64,000 nt of DNA from assembly GCF_021502585.1 (NCBI RefSeq), contig NZ_JAKFGM010000003.1, forward strand, positions 1-64,000, read 5' to 3'. Shown here one piece after another: positions 34,438 through 42,608 of the stretch. The DNA is from Sphingomonas cremea (GTDB lineage: Bacteria > Pseudomonadota > Alphaproteobacteria > Sphingomonadales > Sphingomonadaceae). The notes under the pieces were generated by a model. The model had not been told where the DNA came from, did no database searches, and worked only from the letters and a program-made list of their open reading frames with translations. The first letter of the stretch is position 1. Each line of letters begins with the position of its first letter. A program made the translations under genes and the position numbers.

Positions 34438-34712
34438 TCAATGCCGCGGGCGTGCGCTTCGGCCACGACCTCGGTCGCGGTCATTCCGTGAAAATATTGC
34501 CGGGCAGTCGCGTCCGGGTCCTTGTCGGCATAGCGGCGGCCGCCAATGGTTCTGATGGCGGTGTCGAATGCCAGCCGGTCCTTGATCGGCAAATCTCGTC
34601 GCGCCTTCTCGGTCGTTTCCGCGAAGGCCTGGGCATTGGAGCCATCGATAATGGTAGGCGGCTTCGAGCAGGCGACGAGAAATGCCAGCGCCAGCACGGC
34701 CGCGAACCTCAC
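34434..34712 (-). CDS. Small lipoprotein (DUF6694-like)
   Basis: 92 residues. Lipoprotein signal LALAFLVACSK (Cys about 15). The rest is a small helical domain: AFAETTEKARRDLPIKDRL, TAIRTIGGRRYADK and YFHGMTATEVVAEA. Overlaps the neighbouring genes by 4 bases on both sides. Function unknown. Confidence 0.78.
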   Translation of the reverse strand: MRFAAVLALAFLVACSKPPTIIDGSNAQAFAETTEKARRDLPIKDRLAFDTAIRTIGGRRYADKDPDATARQYFHGMTATEVVAEAHARGIE

Positions 34713-35560
34713 TCGTGCGCCTCGAACCAGATCAGCCGGCCAGGAAAGTCGATCACCATTCTTGTCTTATCGAGCCAGTCGAGGCCGAGTATGATCGCCG
34801 GCCGGTCGGCAACGCCGAATGCTTCGAACACAGGCAGGTCGGCGACCAATACCGGCGCATCGGTCAGCACGCGGTCGCCCAGGTGCACGTCGGCGACCCG
34901 CGTTGCGCCGGTTTCAATAGCCGTGTTGGTTGCGCCCTGGATCGTGTCGCCCTTGGCGATCTTGTCGGGATTGATGCCGAGCTGGTTGCCAAGCTTCCAG
35001 TTGATCCGGGTCTTGCGGGCGCCCGTGTCGATCACCGCCGTGGCGGTGACCGTGCCGATCCTGACCGGGATGGTCAGCAGGTTGCCGGTGGTCGGAGTCG
35101 CCGAAATACCGGGGCCAGCCAATCCTTCAGGCCGTTGGCCGGGGGCAAACAGCGCCAGCCGCTTGCGGGGCAAATCGAAATCGACGGTGCGGTCGCCGAA
35201 CAGGTCCAGGCCGACAATGCCGGCCAACGGCACGCCGTCTGCCCTTGGATCGAGCCTGACCGCATCGATCGAATCCTTTGCCGACCCATCGAGCGCTAGC
35301 CGGCCCACGCTGATCAGTTGCACGTCGGCGGTTCCGGTCTGGCCTTGCAGCTCTTCGGTGCCGGTCGCTTTCAACCCTGCGTCATCGGCGAAATTGGCAT
35401 AGACAGCACTGCCTTCCGCCCCCGTGTCGAATACGAACTGGCGTACACCGAAGCTGCCCTCCACCGGGACCGTGGCGTGGCCGGACGCGGCGATTTGGAT
35501 CGACACATCGGCCAGTGCCGGCGCGGCGATCAGCGCGGCGAGGAGAGCAAGCCGCTTCAT
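34709..35560 (-). CDS. Exported retropepsin-like aspartyl protease
   Basis: 283 residues. Signal [17 protein letters not shown], then two repeats of an aspartyl-protease half: [10 protein letters not shown] (Asp about 45) and [10 protein letters not shown] (Asp about 177), the DTG motif twice, as in pepsin-like and clan AA proteins. Later [14 protein letters not shown] matches the family's ending. The likely target is a periplasmic protein; none is known. Overlaps scoB and the lipoprotein gene by 4 bases each. Confidence 0.86.
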   Translation of the reverse strand: MKRLALLAALIAAPALADVSIQIAASGHATVPVEGSFGVRQFVFDTGAEGSAVYANFADDAGLKATGTEELQGQTGTADVQLISVGRLALDGSAKDSIDAVRLDPRADGVPLAGIVGLDLFGDRTVDFDLPRKRLALFAPGQRPEGLAGPGISATPTTGNLLTIPVRIGTVTATAVIDTGARKTRINWKLGNQLGINPDKIAKGDTIQGATNTAIETGATRVADVHLGDRVLTDAPVLVADLPVFEAFGVADRPAIILGLDWLDKTRMVIDFPGRLIWFEAHE

Positions 35561-36213
35561 TCGACGTACTTTGCCGTAGTCTTGGACCGGACTTCCTCGG
35601 CGCTGACGCCGGGCGCGGTCTCAATCAGCTTGAACGGCGAATTGTGATCGGGCCGCTCGAACACCGCCAGGTCGGTGATGATCATATCGACCACATTCTT
35701 GCCGGTAAGCGGCAGGGTACAGGCCGGGATGAATTTGGGGTCGCCGTTCTTCGAAGTGTGCTCCATCACGACGATGATCCGCTTGACCCCGGCGACCAGG
35801 TCCATCGCCCCGCCCATGCCCTTGATCATCTTGCCGGGGATCATCCAGTTGGCAATGTCGCCGCCCTCGCTGACCTCCATCGCGCCGAGCACGGTCAAAT
35901 CGATATGCCCGCCGCGGATCATCGCGAAACTGTCCGACGAACTGAAATAACTAGAAGTGGGAAGCTCGCTGATCGTCTGCTTGCCGGCGTTGATCAGGTC
36001 CGCGTCGACCTCGTCCGGATAGGGGAACGGCCCGATGCCGAGCATGCCGTTCTCGCTCTGCAGCGTGACTTCCATTCCCGCGGGGATGTTGTTGGCAACC
36101 AGTGTCGGGATCCCGATGCCGAGGTTGACGTAATAGCCGTCCTTCAACTCCTTCGCCGCCCGCGCCGCCATCTGGTTGCGGTCCCAGCCTTTCGCTTCGA
36201 TTTGCGTGGCCAT
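35557..36213 (-). CDS. scoB: 3-oxoacid CoA-transferase subunit B
   Basis: 218 residues. Moves CoA from succinyl-CoA to acetoacetate and similar acids, with subunit A. The catalytic Glu motif [14 protein letters not shown] (about 49-62) and [18 protein letters not shown] are typical of this subunit. It starts one base after the end region of scoA (1-base overlap) and overlaps the protease gene by 4 bases. With bdhA at 14.4 kb it fits ketone-body or PHB use. Confidence 0.95.
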   Translation of the reverse strand: MATQIEAKGWDRNQMAARAAKELKDGYYVNLGIGIPTLVANNIPAGMEVTLQSENGMLGIGPFPYPDEVDADLINAGKQTISELPTSSYFSSSDSFAMIRGGHIDLTVLGAMEVSEGGDIANWMIPGKMIKGMGGAMDLVAGVKRIIVVMEHTSKNGDPKFIPACTLPLTGKNVVDMIITDLAVFERPDHNSPFKLIETAPGVSAEEVRSKTTAKYVE

Positions 36214-36920
36214 CAGGCAGTCTCCCTTTCACGGGTCGTCGTGAACTCAATCTTCTTGTCGTATGGCGCGCCGAGGATCAGCCGCTTCACATAGATCGAC
36301 GGCACGTGGATGCAGTCGGGATCGAGGCTGCCGACGGGGACGATCTCCTCGACTTCGGCGACGCAGATCTTCCCGCATGTGGCGGCCGGCTGGTTGAAGT
36401 TGCGCGCCGTCTTGCGGAACATCAGGTTGCCGCTTTCGTCGGCCTTCCAGCCCTTGATGATGCTGAGGTCGGCGCGAATGCCGCGCTCGAGGATATAATC
36501 CTCGCCGTCGAAATCCTTGATCTCCTTGCCTTCGGCAACCTGTGTTCCGACGCCGGTCTTGGTGTAGAAGCCCGGTATACCCGCCCCGCCGGCCCGCATC
36601 CGCTCGGCCAAGGTCCCTTGCGGGCAAAACTCGACCTCCAGCTCCCCGGCCAGATACTGCCGCTCGAACTCCTTATTTTCGCCGACGTAGGACGAGATCA
36701 TCTTCTTCACCTGCCGCGTCCGCAGCAGCTTGCCGAGGCCCTCGTTGTCGATCCCGGCATTGTTGGATGCGATCGTCAAATCCTTGACCCCCGAGGCCAC
36801 GATCGCGTCGATCAACCGCTCGGGGATTCCGCACAGGCCAAAGCCACCCGCGGCGATGGTCATGCCGTCGAACAGCAGTCCGTCGAGCGCCGCCTGAGCA
36901 TCGGGGTAGATCTTCTGCAT
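36213..36920 (-). CDS. scoA: 3-oxoacid CoA-transferase subunit A
   Basis: 235 residues. The subunit A signature [10 protein letters not shown] (about 24-33), then SNNAG (about 54), [20 protein letters not shown] and [20 protein letters not shown]. The start ATG 36920 is preceded by AAGGAGA; the longer frame from 36968 is not family-like. It is the first gene of the six-gene operon. Confidence 0.95.
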   Translation of the reverse strand: MQKIYPDAQAALDGLLFDGMTIAAGGFGLCGIPERLIDAIVASGVKDLTIASNNAGIDNEGLGKLLRTRQVKKMISSYVGENKEFERQYLAGELEVEFCPQGTLAERMRAGGAGIPGFYTKTGVGTQVAEGKEIKDFDGEDYILERGIRADLSIIKGWKADESGNLMFRKTARNFNQPAATCGKICVAEVEEIVPVGSLDPDCIHVPSIYVKRLILGAPYDKKIEFTTTRERETA

Positions 36921-36975
36921 CCGAATCTCCTTGCGCGCGGCTCTGCCGTCCGCGCTGGCAAGGGTCAAGTGAAGC

Positions 36976-37449
36976 TCAGCGTACGCGGCTGCTTCGAAGG
37001 CCCGCCGCCGCTATTCCCGCTTCCGCGCAGGCGGCATCGTAGGCGGGCTCCTCACCCGATACCCCGACTGCACCAATGCGCGTTTTCCCGTCGGCACTGA
37101 ATACCGGGACGCCGCCGGGGACAATGACGACATGAGGCGCGTCGGCGAAGCCCGGAGTTCCCCGCGCACCCTCAAGCATCTGCGCGGTCGAAAATCCCCA
37201 GGCGGCAACAGCTTCTGCCTTGGCCAGCGCGAAATCGAATATGCCGCTGCCGTTGCCGTCCATGCGGAGTGCGGCAACCAAATGACCGCCCGCGTCAACC
37301 ACAGCAATTGCCTGGCTCTGCTTCTTTTCAGATGCATGTGCTGAGCAGCCGACGACGATCGCCTGGGCGGCCTTGGCGTCGAGCGTTGGCGCGGGCTGGG
37401 CTGTTGCTGGCGCCGCCAACAGGATGCTCGAAAGGATCAGCAGGCGCAT
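36976..37449 (-). CDS. Exported GlcG/HbpS-family protein
   Basis: 157 residues. Signal MRLLILSSILLAAPATAQ, then a GlcG/HbpS (DUF336) domain: AIAVVDAGGHLVAALRMDG, AKAEAVAAWGFST, and GGVPVFSADGKTRIGAVGVSG, the family core. Some family members bind haem or degrade it; the role here is not shown. The ATG at 37449 starts a proper signal; the frame upstream is not coding. Confidence 0.87.
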   Translation of the reverse strand: MRLLILSSILLAAPATAQPAPTLDAKAAQAIVVGCSAHASEKKQSQAIAVVDAGGHLVAALRMDGNGSGIFDFALAKAEAVAAWGFSTAQMLEGARGTPGFADAPHVVIVPGGVPVFSADGKTRIGAVGVSGEEPAYDAACAEAGIAAAGLRSSRVR

Positions 37450-37460
37450 TGGTTCCCTCC

Positions 37461-37515
37461 CGTCATTGCGAGTGTAGCGAAGCAGTCCAGTCTGGATTGC
37501 CGCGTCGCAATGACG
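37461..37515. repeat. Imperfect palindromic interspersed repeat
   Basis: CGTCATTGCGAG on the left is matched by CGTCGCAATGACG on the right, with GCAGTCCAG/CTGGATTGC inside. The 55-bp palindrome belongs to a class of intergenic repeats that is common in bacteria. Only this copy was seen in the window. Confidence 0.75.
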
Positions 37516-37537
37516 CTTCGACCAATGGCCGGTTCGG

Positions 37538-38182
37538 CTATGCCGCCGGCCGGAACAACTCGGTTCCCAGCTGCTCATGCTCGATCACTCGCTGCACGGA
37601 CTGCTGCTTCAGGAGCCGCTGATTGAGCGCCGCCCAGCGCGGGAACCGGCTCATGTCGAGGTTGATGCGATTGCCCCAGCGGAAGAAAGTCAGCGCGTAA
37701 CTGTCCGCCGCGGTGAAACGGTCGCCAACCAGCCAACCTTCACCGCACCTGTCTTCGATTTCCTCAAAATGTTTTTCGAGCGCCTGTCGACCGCCCTGCT
37801 GGATGGCGGGGTAAACGCTCTCGTCATCGGTGAATCGGGCCGCACGCCAAACCTGCGCGAAGGCGATGTGTACGGTCGAGGCGAACCAACCGAGCAGTTC
37901 GTTGCACTTTGCCCCCTCGAATGCGTCATCGCGCGGCACCGATCCCGCCGCCTTGAAGCGATCGGCGATATAATTGAGGATCGCGATATTCTCGGTGATC
38001 GTGCCACGCTCCGTAGCCAATGCCGGCACGCGCGCATGCGGATTGATCGCCAGATATTCGGGCTTCAAATGTTCGCCCTCGGCCAGCATCACCCGTACCG
38101 GCTCAAAGTCTGCACCTGCCTCCTCCAGCGCAATATGCGATATCATCGAGCAGGCGCCGGGCGAATGAAATAGCTTCAGCAT
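37538..38182 (-). CDS. Glutathione S-transferase-family protein
   Basis: 214 residues. The thioredoxin-like N-terminal domain starts MLKLFHSPGACSMISHIAL, with Ser at position 12 or Cys at 11 as possible catalytic residue and INPHARVPAL for glutathione binding. The helical C-terminal domain includes WLVGDRFTAADSYALTFFRW. The TTG start at 38200 lies inside the binding site GGAGGA, so the ATG at 38182 is used. Substrate unknown. Confidence 0.9.
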   Translation of the reverse strand: MLKLFHSPGACSMISHIALEEAGADFEPVRVMLAEGEHLKPEYLAINPHARVPALATERGTITENIAILNYIADRFKAAGSVPRDDAFEGAKCNELLGWFASTVHIAFAQVWRAARFTDDESVYPAIQQGGRQALEKHFEEIEDRCGEGWLVGDRFTAADSYALTFFRWGNRINLDMSRFPRWAALNQRLLKQQSVQRVIEHEQLGTELFRPAA

Positions 38183-38272
38183 CGGTCGGTCTTCCTCCAA
38201 ACTTCGGCCACCGCTTGGACGTCCCGGGCGCCTGGCGGAATCAAATCTTCATGGGCAAACAATAAGCCGGGC

Positions 38273-38626
38273 TTATGCGGAACGCAGGCAGTCGAGCGCA
38301 TCCTGCCGGCGATCCCAGGGTACGAACAGATGATCGTGCAAAAGGCCAGCAACGATATTGGCGCTGATCCCATATTCCGTCAGGCGCAACGACAGCGCAG
38401 CGGTCAATCCGACTGCCTCAAGGCTTGAGTGAACGCCAAGGCTGATCCGGGCCCACTCGCCCGACGGATCCGGCCCGATGAGCGTCAGGCCTTCCTCCTC
38501 GCGAATGAGCGCGAACTGGTTATCCCGAAGGGTCGGCGCGGCCGCAGCGGAAAAGCTGTAGCGATCCGGATAGAGCTTTGGATCCAGCGCTTTGAGGAGT
38601 CGCGAGAGATCTCGCTCTCCGCCCAC
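38273..38626 (-). CDS. ACT-domain (CASTOR-like) protein
   Basis: 117 residues. The pattern YSFSAAAAPTLRDNQFALIREEEGLTLI, then WARISLGVHSSLEAVGLTAALSLRL and ANIVAGLLHDHLFVPW is that of the small ACT_7/CASTOR-type domain proteins that resemble amino-acid sensors. Ligand unknown. It follows the SCP2 gene by 4 bases on the same strand. Confidence 0.8.
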   Translation of the reverse strand: MGGERDLSRLLKALDPKLYPDRYSFSAAAAPTLRDNQFALIREEEGLTLIGPDPSGEWARISLGVHSSLEAVGLTAALSLRLTEYGISANIVAGLLHDHLFVPWDRRQDALDCLRSA

Positions 38627-38630
38627 TGCC

Positions 38631-38933
38631 CTAGCCCCTGAGCTTACCGAGCACGCTTTGCAGCTGCATGGCGTTACCCATGTCGCCTTCGACCTTGAGC
38701 TTGCCGGTCATGAAGGCGGTCATGCCATCGAGCGCGCCCGTCGCCAGCGCATTCCAGTCGTCCCAGCTGACTTTGATGGTCGTGTCGGCAGGTCCGTCAG
38801 TGTCGCTCACCTGCGAATTGACGCCGTCCAACAGGACCACTCCGTCATCGCCGCCAAAGTCGATCTTTACCGACTTGCCCGGAAGCCAGGCCCCCGCATC
38901 CTGCATCTTCGTCAGCAGTTCCGCCTTGGTCAT
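38631..38933 (-). CDS. SCP2 sterol/lipid-binding domain protein
   Basis: 100 residues, one SCP-2 domain: VKIDFGGDDGVVLLDGVNS, TTIKVSWDDWNALATGALDGMTAFMTGKLKVEGDMGNAMQL (core WDDWNALATG and GKLKVEGD). Such single-domain proteins bind lipids or fatty acyl compounds. Likely cotranscribed with the ACT gene. Its head faces the aldehyde dehydrogenase gene across an 81-base gap. Confidence 0.88.
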   Translation of the reverse strand: MTKAELLTKMQDAGAWLPGKSVKIDFGGDDGVVLLDGVNSQVSDTDGPADTTIKVSWDDWNALATGALDGMTAFMTGKLKVEGDMGNAMQLQSVLGKLRG

Positions 38934-39014
38934 CGAAGCTCTCCTATTGCTTTAAGTTGCGACTAGCGACGCAATGGGTTGGCGACAAGCGTTTGCGGGC
39001 CTATCTGCCACGTC

Positions 39015-40442
39015 ATGAGCTACGATACAGACCTCCAACTCTTCATCGACGGCGTGTGGAAAAGCGGCGAAGGCCGCGACGCGCACACTGTCATCAATCC
39101 TGCCAATGGCGGCGGCATCGCCGAGGTGCCTTACGCCACCAGGGCCGACCTGGACGAGGCGCTCGCCGCTGCCGATCGCGCCTTCCCCGAATGGCGCTCG
39201 ACCGATGTCGAGAAGCGCGGCGCGATCCTGCACAAGGCCGCATCGCTGCTGCGCGAGCGGGCGGATCATATCGCCGCGACCCTGACCCAGGAACAGGGCA
39301 AGGTCCTCAACGAAGCCCGCCTCGAAGTTCTTGGCTCGGCGCAATTGTTCGATTGGTACGCCGAGGACATTAAGCGCGACTATGGCCGCACTCTTGTCCG
39401 CCCGGCGGGCCAGCTATCGCGGGTCATCCGCCAGCCGGTCGGGCCGGTCGCCACATTCAGCCCGTGGAACTTCCCGATTTATCTGCTTGCCAAAAAGGTC
39501 GCCGCCGCGCTGGCTGCGGGCTGCACCGTCATCTCGCGACCGCCCCATGACACGCCTGGCGTCGCCACCGAGCTGTTTCGCGCGCTGGCCGATGCCGGCA
39601 TCCCCAAGGGCGTTGCCCAACTGGTCCACGGCGACGCTGACTTGATCAGCACGACGCTGATCGGCAGCAAGGAAATCCGCAAGGTCAGCTTCACCGGCTC
39701 GACCAATGTCGGCAAGCACCTGATGCGACTAGCCGCCGACAGCATGACCCGGATCACGATGGAACTTGGCGGTCACGCCCCGGTACTGATCTTCGACGAT
39801 TGCGACCTCGAAAAGACGCTCGACATGGTCGTGCCGCAGAAGTTCAGGAATGCCGGCCAGGTGTGCGTTTCACCGACCCGCTTCTACGTCCAGGAATCGA
39901 TCTACGACGCCTTCCTCAGGGGCTTCGCCGAACGCACTGCCGAGGTGAAAATCGGTAATGGTCTCGAGGCAGATACCAAAATGGGTCCCCTCGCCAATGA
40001 GCGGCGGCCAGAGGCGGTCGGTGCTCTCATCGCGGATGCCGAAGCCAAGGGCGCCCGCGTGCTTGCCGGCGGTTCGAAGGGCGAAGGCGGATTCTTCTTC
40101 CAGCCGACCCTGCTTGCCGACGTTCCCAACACCGCCAACATCATGAACGAGGAGCCGTTCGGCCCTGTTGCCGTGACCAAGTCCTTCTCCACCTTCGATG
40201 AGGTAATCGAGCAGGCCAACCGCCTGCCCTTCGGCCTCGCCGCCTTCGCATTCACGGAGAATGGCCGCCGCGCCAATCTGATCGGCGACCTGATCGAAAG
40301 CGGGATGGTCGGGATCAACACCTTTGCCATCTCCGTCGCGGATGCGCCATTCGGAGGGGTCAAGGATTCAGGCTTCGGCTCGGAAGGCGGCAAGGAAGGG
40401 CTGGAGAGCTACCAAGTGGTGAAGGCTATCCACCAGGCTTAG
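39015..40442 (+). CDS. NAD(P)-dependent aldehyde dehydrogenase (succinate-semialdehyde type)
   Basis: 475 residues. Oxidises an aldehyde to acid. Catalytic Glu is in MELGGHAPVLIF (about 252), catalytic Cys in NAGQVCVSPTRF (about 286), and the coenzyme motif SFTGSTNVGKHL is at about 227. SSDH-type features include RQPVGPVATFSPWNFP; in the adenine-binding loop the usual KPA is replaced by SRPPHDT. Length and motifs fit succinate-semialdehyde or glutarate-semialdehyde enzymes; the substrate needs testing. The ATG at 39015 gives MSYDTDLQLFIDG. Confidence 0.9.
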   Translation: MSYDTDLQLFIDGVWKSGEGRDAHTVINPANGGGIAEVPYATRADLDEALAAADRAFPEWRSTDVEKRGAILHKAASLLRERADHIAATLTQEQGKVLNEARLEVLGSAQLFDWYAEDIKRDYGRTLVRPAGQLSRVIRQPVGPVATFSPWNFPIYLLAKKVAAALAAGCTVISRPPHDTPGVATELFRALADAGIPKGVAQLVHGDADLISTTLIGSKEIRKVSFTGSTNVGKHLMRLAADSMTRITMELGGHAPVLIFDDCDLEKTLDMVVPQKFRNAGQVCVSPTRFYVQESIYDAFLRGFAERTAEVKIGNGLEADTKMGPLANERRPEAVGALIADAEAKGARVLAGGSKGEGGFFFQPTLLADVPNTANIMNEEPFGPVAVTKSFSTFDEVIEQANRLPFGLAAFAFTENGRRANLIGDLIESGMVGINTFAISVADAPFGGVKDSGFGSEGGKEGLESYQVVKAIHQA

Positions 40443-40464
40443 CCGAAGCGCGGCGTCCTGCTCC

Positions 40465-40487
40465 TCCCCTCGCTGGAAGAGAGGGGA
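40465..40487. terminator. Bidirectional hairpin between aldehyde dehydrogenase and EthD genes
   Basis: TCCCCTC (40465-40471) pairs with GAGGGGA (40481-40487) between two convergent genes, 23 bases after one stop and 6 before the other. Confidence 0.5.
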
Positions 40488-40492
40488 AGTAA

Positions 40493-40807
40493 TCACGGCA
40501 CCGACGTGTTGAACTGCACGACCGGGGCAACGCTGGAAAAGTTAGGGACGTCGGCGGCCAACGCCTTTGCGCCTTCGCTCGCCGCCGCATCCCGCGCACC
40601 TTTTTCATCGCGGAAACTCAGGATGGACGTCACGAGATAGGCCGGCGGCGTGCCGTCGACATTCTCCTCGCCCTTCAGCACGCTGGAATAGCCAAGCCCG
40701 AACGGCTTGAACGCCTTGCCGACCTCGGGCAGGTGCTTGGTCCGGTAATAGTCGAAGTCGAAATTCGCCCCGTCGGCGTTCGGATAGTGGATGGTGATGA
40801 TGTACAT
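40493..40807 (-). CDS. EthD-family protein
   Basis: 104 residues, start MYIITIHYPNADGANFDFDYYR. The EthD fold pattern with YYRTKHLPEVGKAFKPFGLGYSS and ATSILSF-like LVTSILSFRDEKGARDA. EthD proteins accompany degradation enzymes or are stand-alone dimers; function unknown here. The ATG at 40807 is chosen because upstream sequence of the frame is not family-like. Confidence 0.85.
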   Translation of the reverse strand: MYIITIHYPNADGANFDFDYYRTKHLPEVGKAFKPFGLGYSSVLKGEENVDGTPPAYLVTSILSFRDEKGARDAAASEGAKALAADVPNFSSVAPVVQFNTSVP

Positions 40808-40948
40808 GGGGCGGCCGCCTAGCCGGTTTTGCGGCTCGCATCCAGCGGCTTGGAAGTAGCTGGACTGGGAGAATATTGCGGGAAGGAAGGCGGACACATT
40901 CTCCCGTCCCTTGAAGGGAAGGGAGGTTAGTCGCTAAGGCGCCTCCCC

Positions 40949-42601
40949 ATGACGACACGCACCGGCGGCCAAATCCTTGTCGAGCAGCTCAAGATCCAGG
41001 GCTGCGACCGAATTTTCACCGTACCCGGCGAAAGCTTCCTCGCCGTTCTCGATGCGCTGCACGACGCGCCGGAGATCGACTTGGTGGTCTGCCGGCAGGA
41101 AGGCGGCGTTTCCTACATGGCCGATGCCGACGGCAAGATGACCGGGAAACCCGGCGTCGCATTCGTGACCCGCGGGCCTGGCGCCACCAATGCATCCGCC
41201 GGGGTCCATGTCGCCTTCCAGGATTCGACGCCGATGATCCTGTTCGTCGGCGACCTCGATCGCGCCGACAAGGACCGTGAGGGCTTCCAGGAAATTGACA
41301 TGGCCGCCTTCTTCGGGCCGGTTGCCAAATGGGCAGCCAGGATCGACGATGCGCGGCGTATTCCGGAATATGTCGCCCGCGCCTATCGCGTCGCGACCGC
41401 CGGCCGGCCCGGCCCGGTGGTGCTGGCATTGCCTGAAGACATGTTGCGCGATGAGGTCGAAGCAATCGACCGGCCCAAGATCGCGCCGCTTGCCGAACCG
41501 CCCTGCGCCGGGGCGATGGGCGCGATGTTCGACCTGCTGAAGGATGCGACCAACCCGGTGGCGATCATCGGCGGCGCCGACTGGAGTCCCGCCGCTGCGC
41601 ATCATTTTGCGACCTTTGCGTTCCGCTATGGAATCCCGACCGCCGCCGCTTTCCGCCGCCAGGATGCCATCTCGAACGAGTGCGGCGTTTATGCCGGTCA
41701 GCTCGGCTATGGCCCCAATCCCAAGCTGCAGCAGCGTATCCGCGAAGCCGACCTGCTGTTGGTCGTCGGCGCACGCCTCGGCGAATCCACGACCGACGGC
41801 TACAAGCTGATCACGCCCGACCATCCGGACCAGATCCTGGTTCACGTCCACCCCGATCCGAACGAGCTGGGCCGGGTGTTCAAGGTCGACCTCCCGATCT
41901 GCGCCGACATGGGCGAGTTCGCCGAAATGGCGGCCGACTGGCATGACCCGGACCTGGTCCGCTTCCACGCCGGGGAGGAAGCACATCGCGAGTGGTTGGA
42001 GTGGAGCGAGCCAACCCCGCGCGACGGTGTGAAGCTCGACCTCGGACCCTGCGTGAAGGCGATGCGTGAGGCACTGCCCACCAACACCATCATCTGCAAC
42101 GGCGCCGGCAATTTCTCCGGCTGGTGGCATCGTTACTGGCGCTACGGCGCGATGCCGACGCAATTGGCTCCGACGAGCGGCACGATGGGCTACGGCCTTC
42201 CGGCGGCGGTCGCCGCAGCGTTGCGCTTCAAGGATCGGCCGGTGGTTTGTGTCGCCGGTGACGGCGATTTCCTGATGAACGGTCAGGAACTGGCGACGGC
42301 GGCGCAATATGGCTCCGACCTGCTGGTCATCCTGGTCGACAATGGCGCCTATGGCACCATCCGGATGCACCAGGAGCGCGATTATCCGAAACGGATAAGC
42401 GCGACCGAACTCAGCAATCCCGATTTCGTGAAATTGGCCGAGGCTTATGGCGGATGGTCGGAGCGCGTCGAGACGACTGAGCAATTCGGTCCGGCCCTCG
42501 CCCGATCGCTGGAGCGCGGCGGCATTCGCCTGCTTCACTGCGTGACCGACGTCGAAGTGATTTCAAACCAGATGACGATCGCCGCGCTGCAGGCGCGCTA
42601 G
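40949..42601 (+). CDS. Thiamine-diphosphate enzyme of the acetolactate-synthase family
   Basis: 550 residues with the three-domain layout of AHAS-type enzymes. N-terminal FTVPGESFLAVLDAL and RQEGGVSYMADA (catalytic Glu, about 53), GPGATNASAGVHVAFQDSTPM, and the C-terminal ThDP motif GDGDFLMNGQELATAAQYG with NGAYGTIRMHQ. It could be an acetolactate synthase, glyoxylate carboligase or a decarboxylase; the regulatory-subunit gene of true AHAS is absent, so a catabolic paralogue is favoured. Confidence 0.85.
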   Translation: MTTRTGGQILVEQLKIQGCDRIFTVPGESFLAVLDALHDAPEIDLVVCRQEGGVSYMADADGKMTGKPGVAFVTRGPGATNASAGVHVAFQDSTPMILFVGDLDRADKDREGFQEIDMAAFFGPVAKWAARIDDARRIPEYVARAYRVATAGRPGPVVLALPEDMLRDEVEAIDRPKIAPLAEPPCAGAMGAMFDLLKDATNPVAIIGGADWSPAAAHHFATFAFRYGIPTAAAFRRQDAISNECGVYAGQLGYGPNPKLQQRIREADLLLVVGARLGESTTDGYKLITPDHPDQILVHVHPDPNELGRVFKVDLPICADMGEFAEMAADWHDPDLVRFHAGEEAHREWLEWSEPTPRDGVKLDLGPCVKAMREALPTNTIICNGAGNFSGWWHRYWRYGAMPTQLAPTSGTMGYGLPAAVAAALRFKDRPVVCVAGDGDFLMNGQELATAAQYGSDLLVILVDNGAYGTIRMHQERDYPKRISATELSNPDFVKLAEAYGGWSERVETTEQFGPALARSLERGGIRLLHCVTDVEVISNQMTIAALQAR

Positions 42602-42608
42602 CGCAGAA

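Noticed and set aside
40934-42538. 534-codon minus-strand frame opposite the TPP enzyme
   Set aside because: Length comes from GC bias; no recognisable motifs, while the plus-strand gene is complete.
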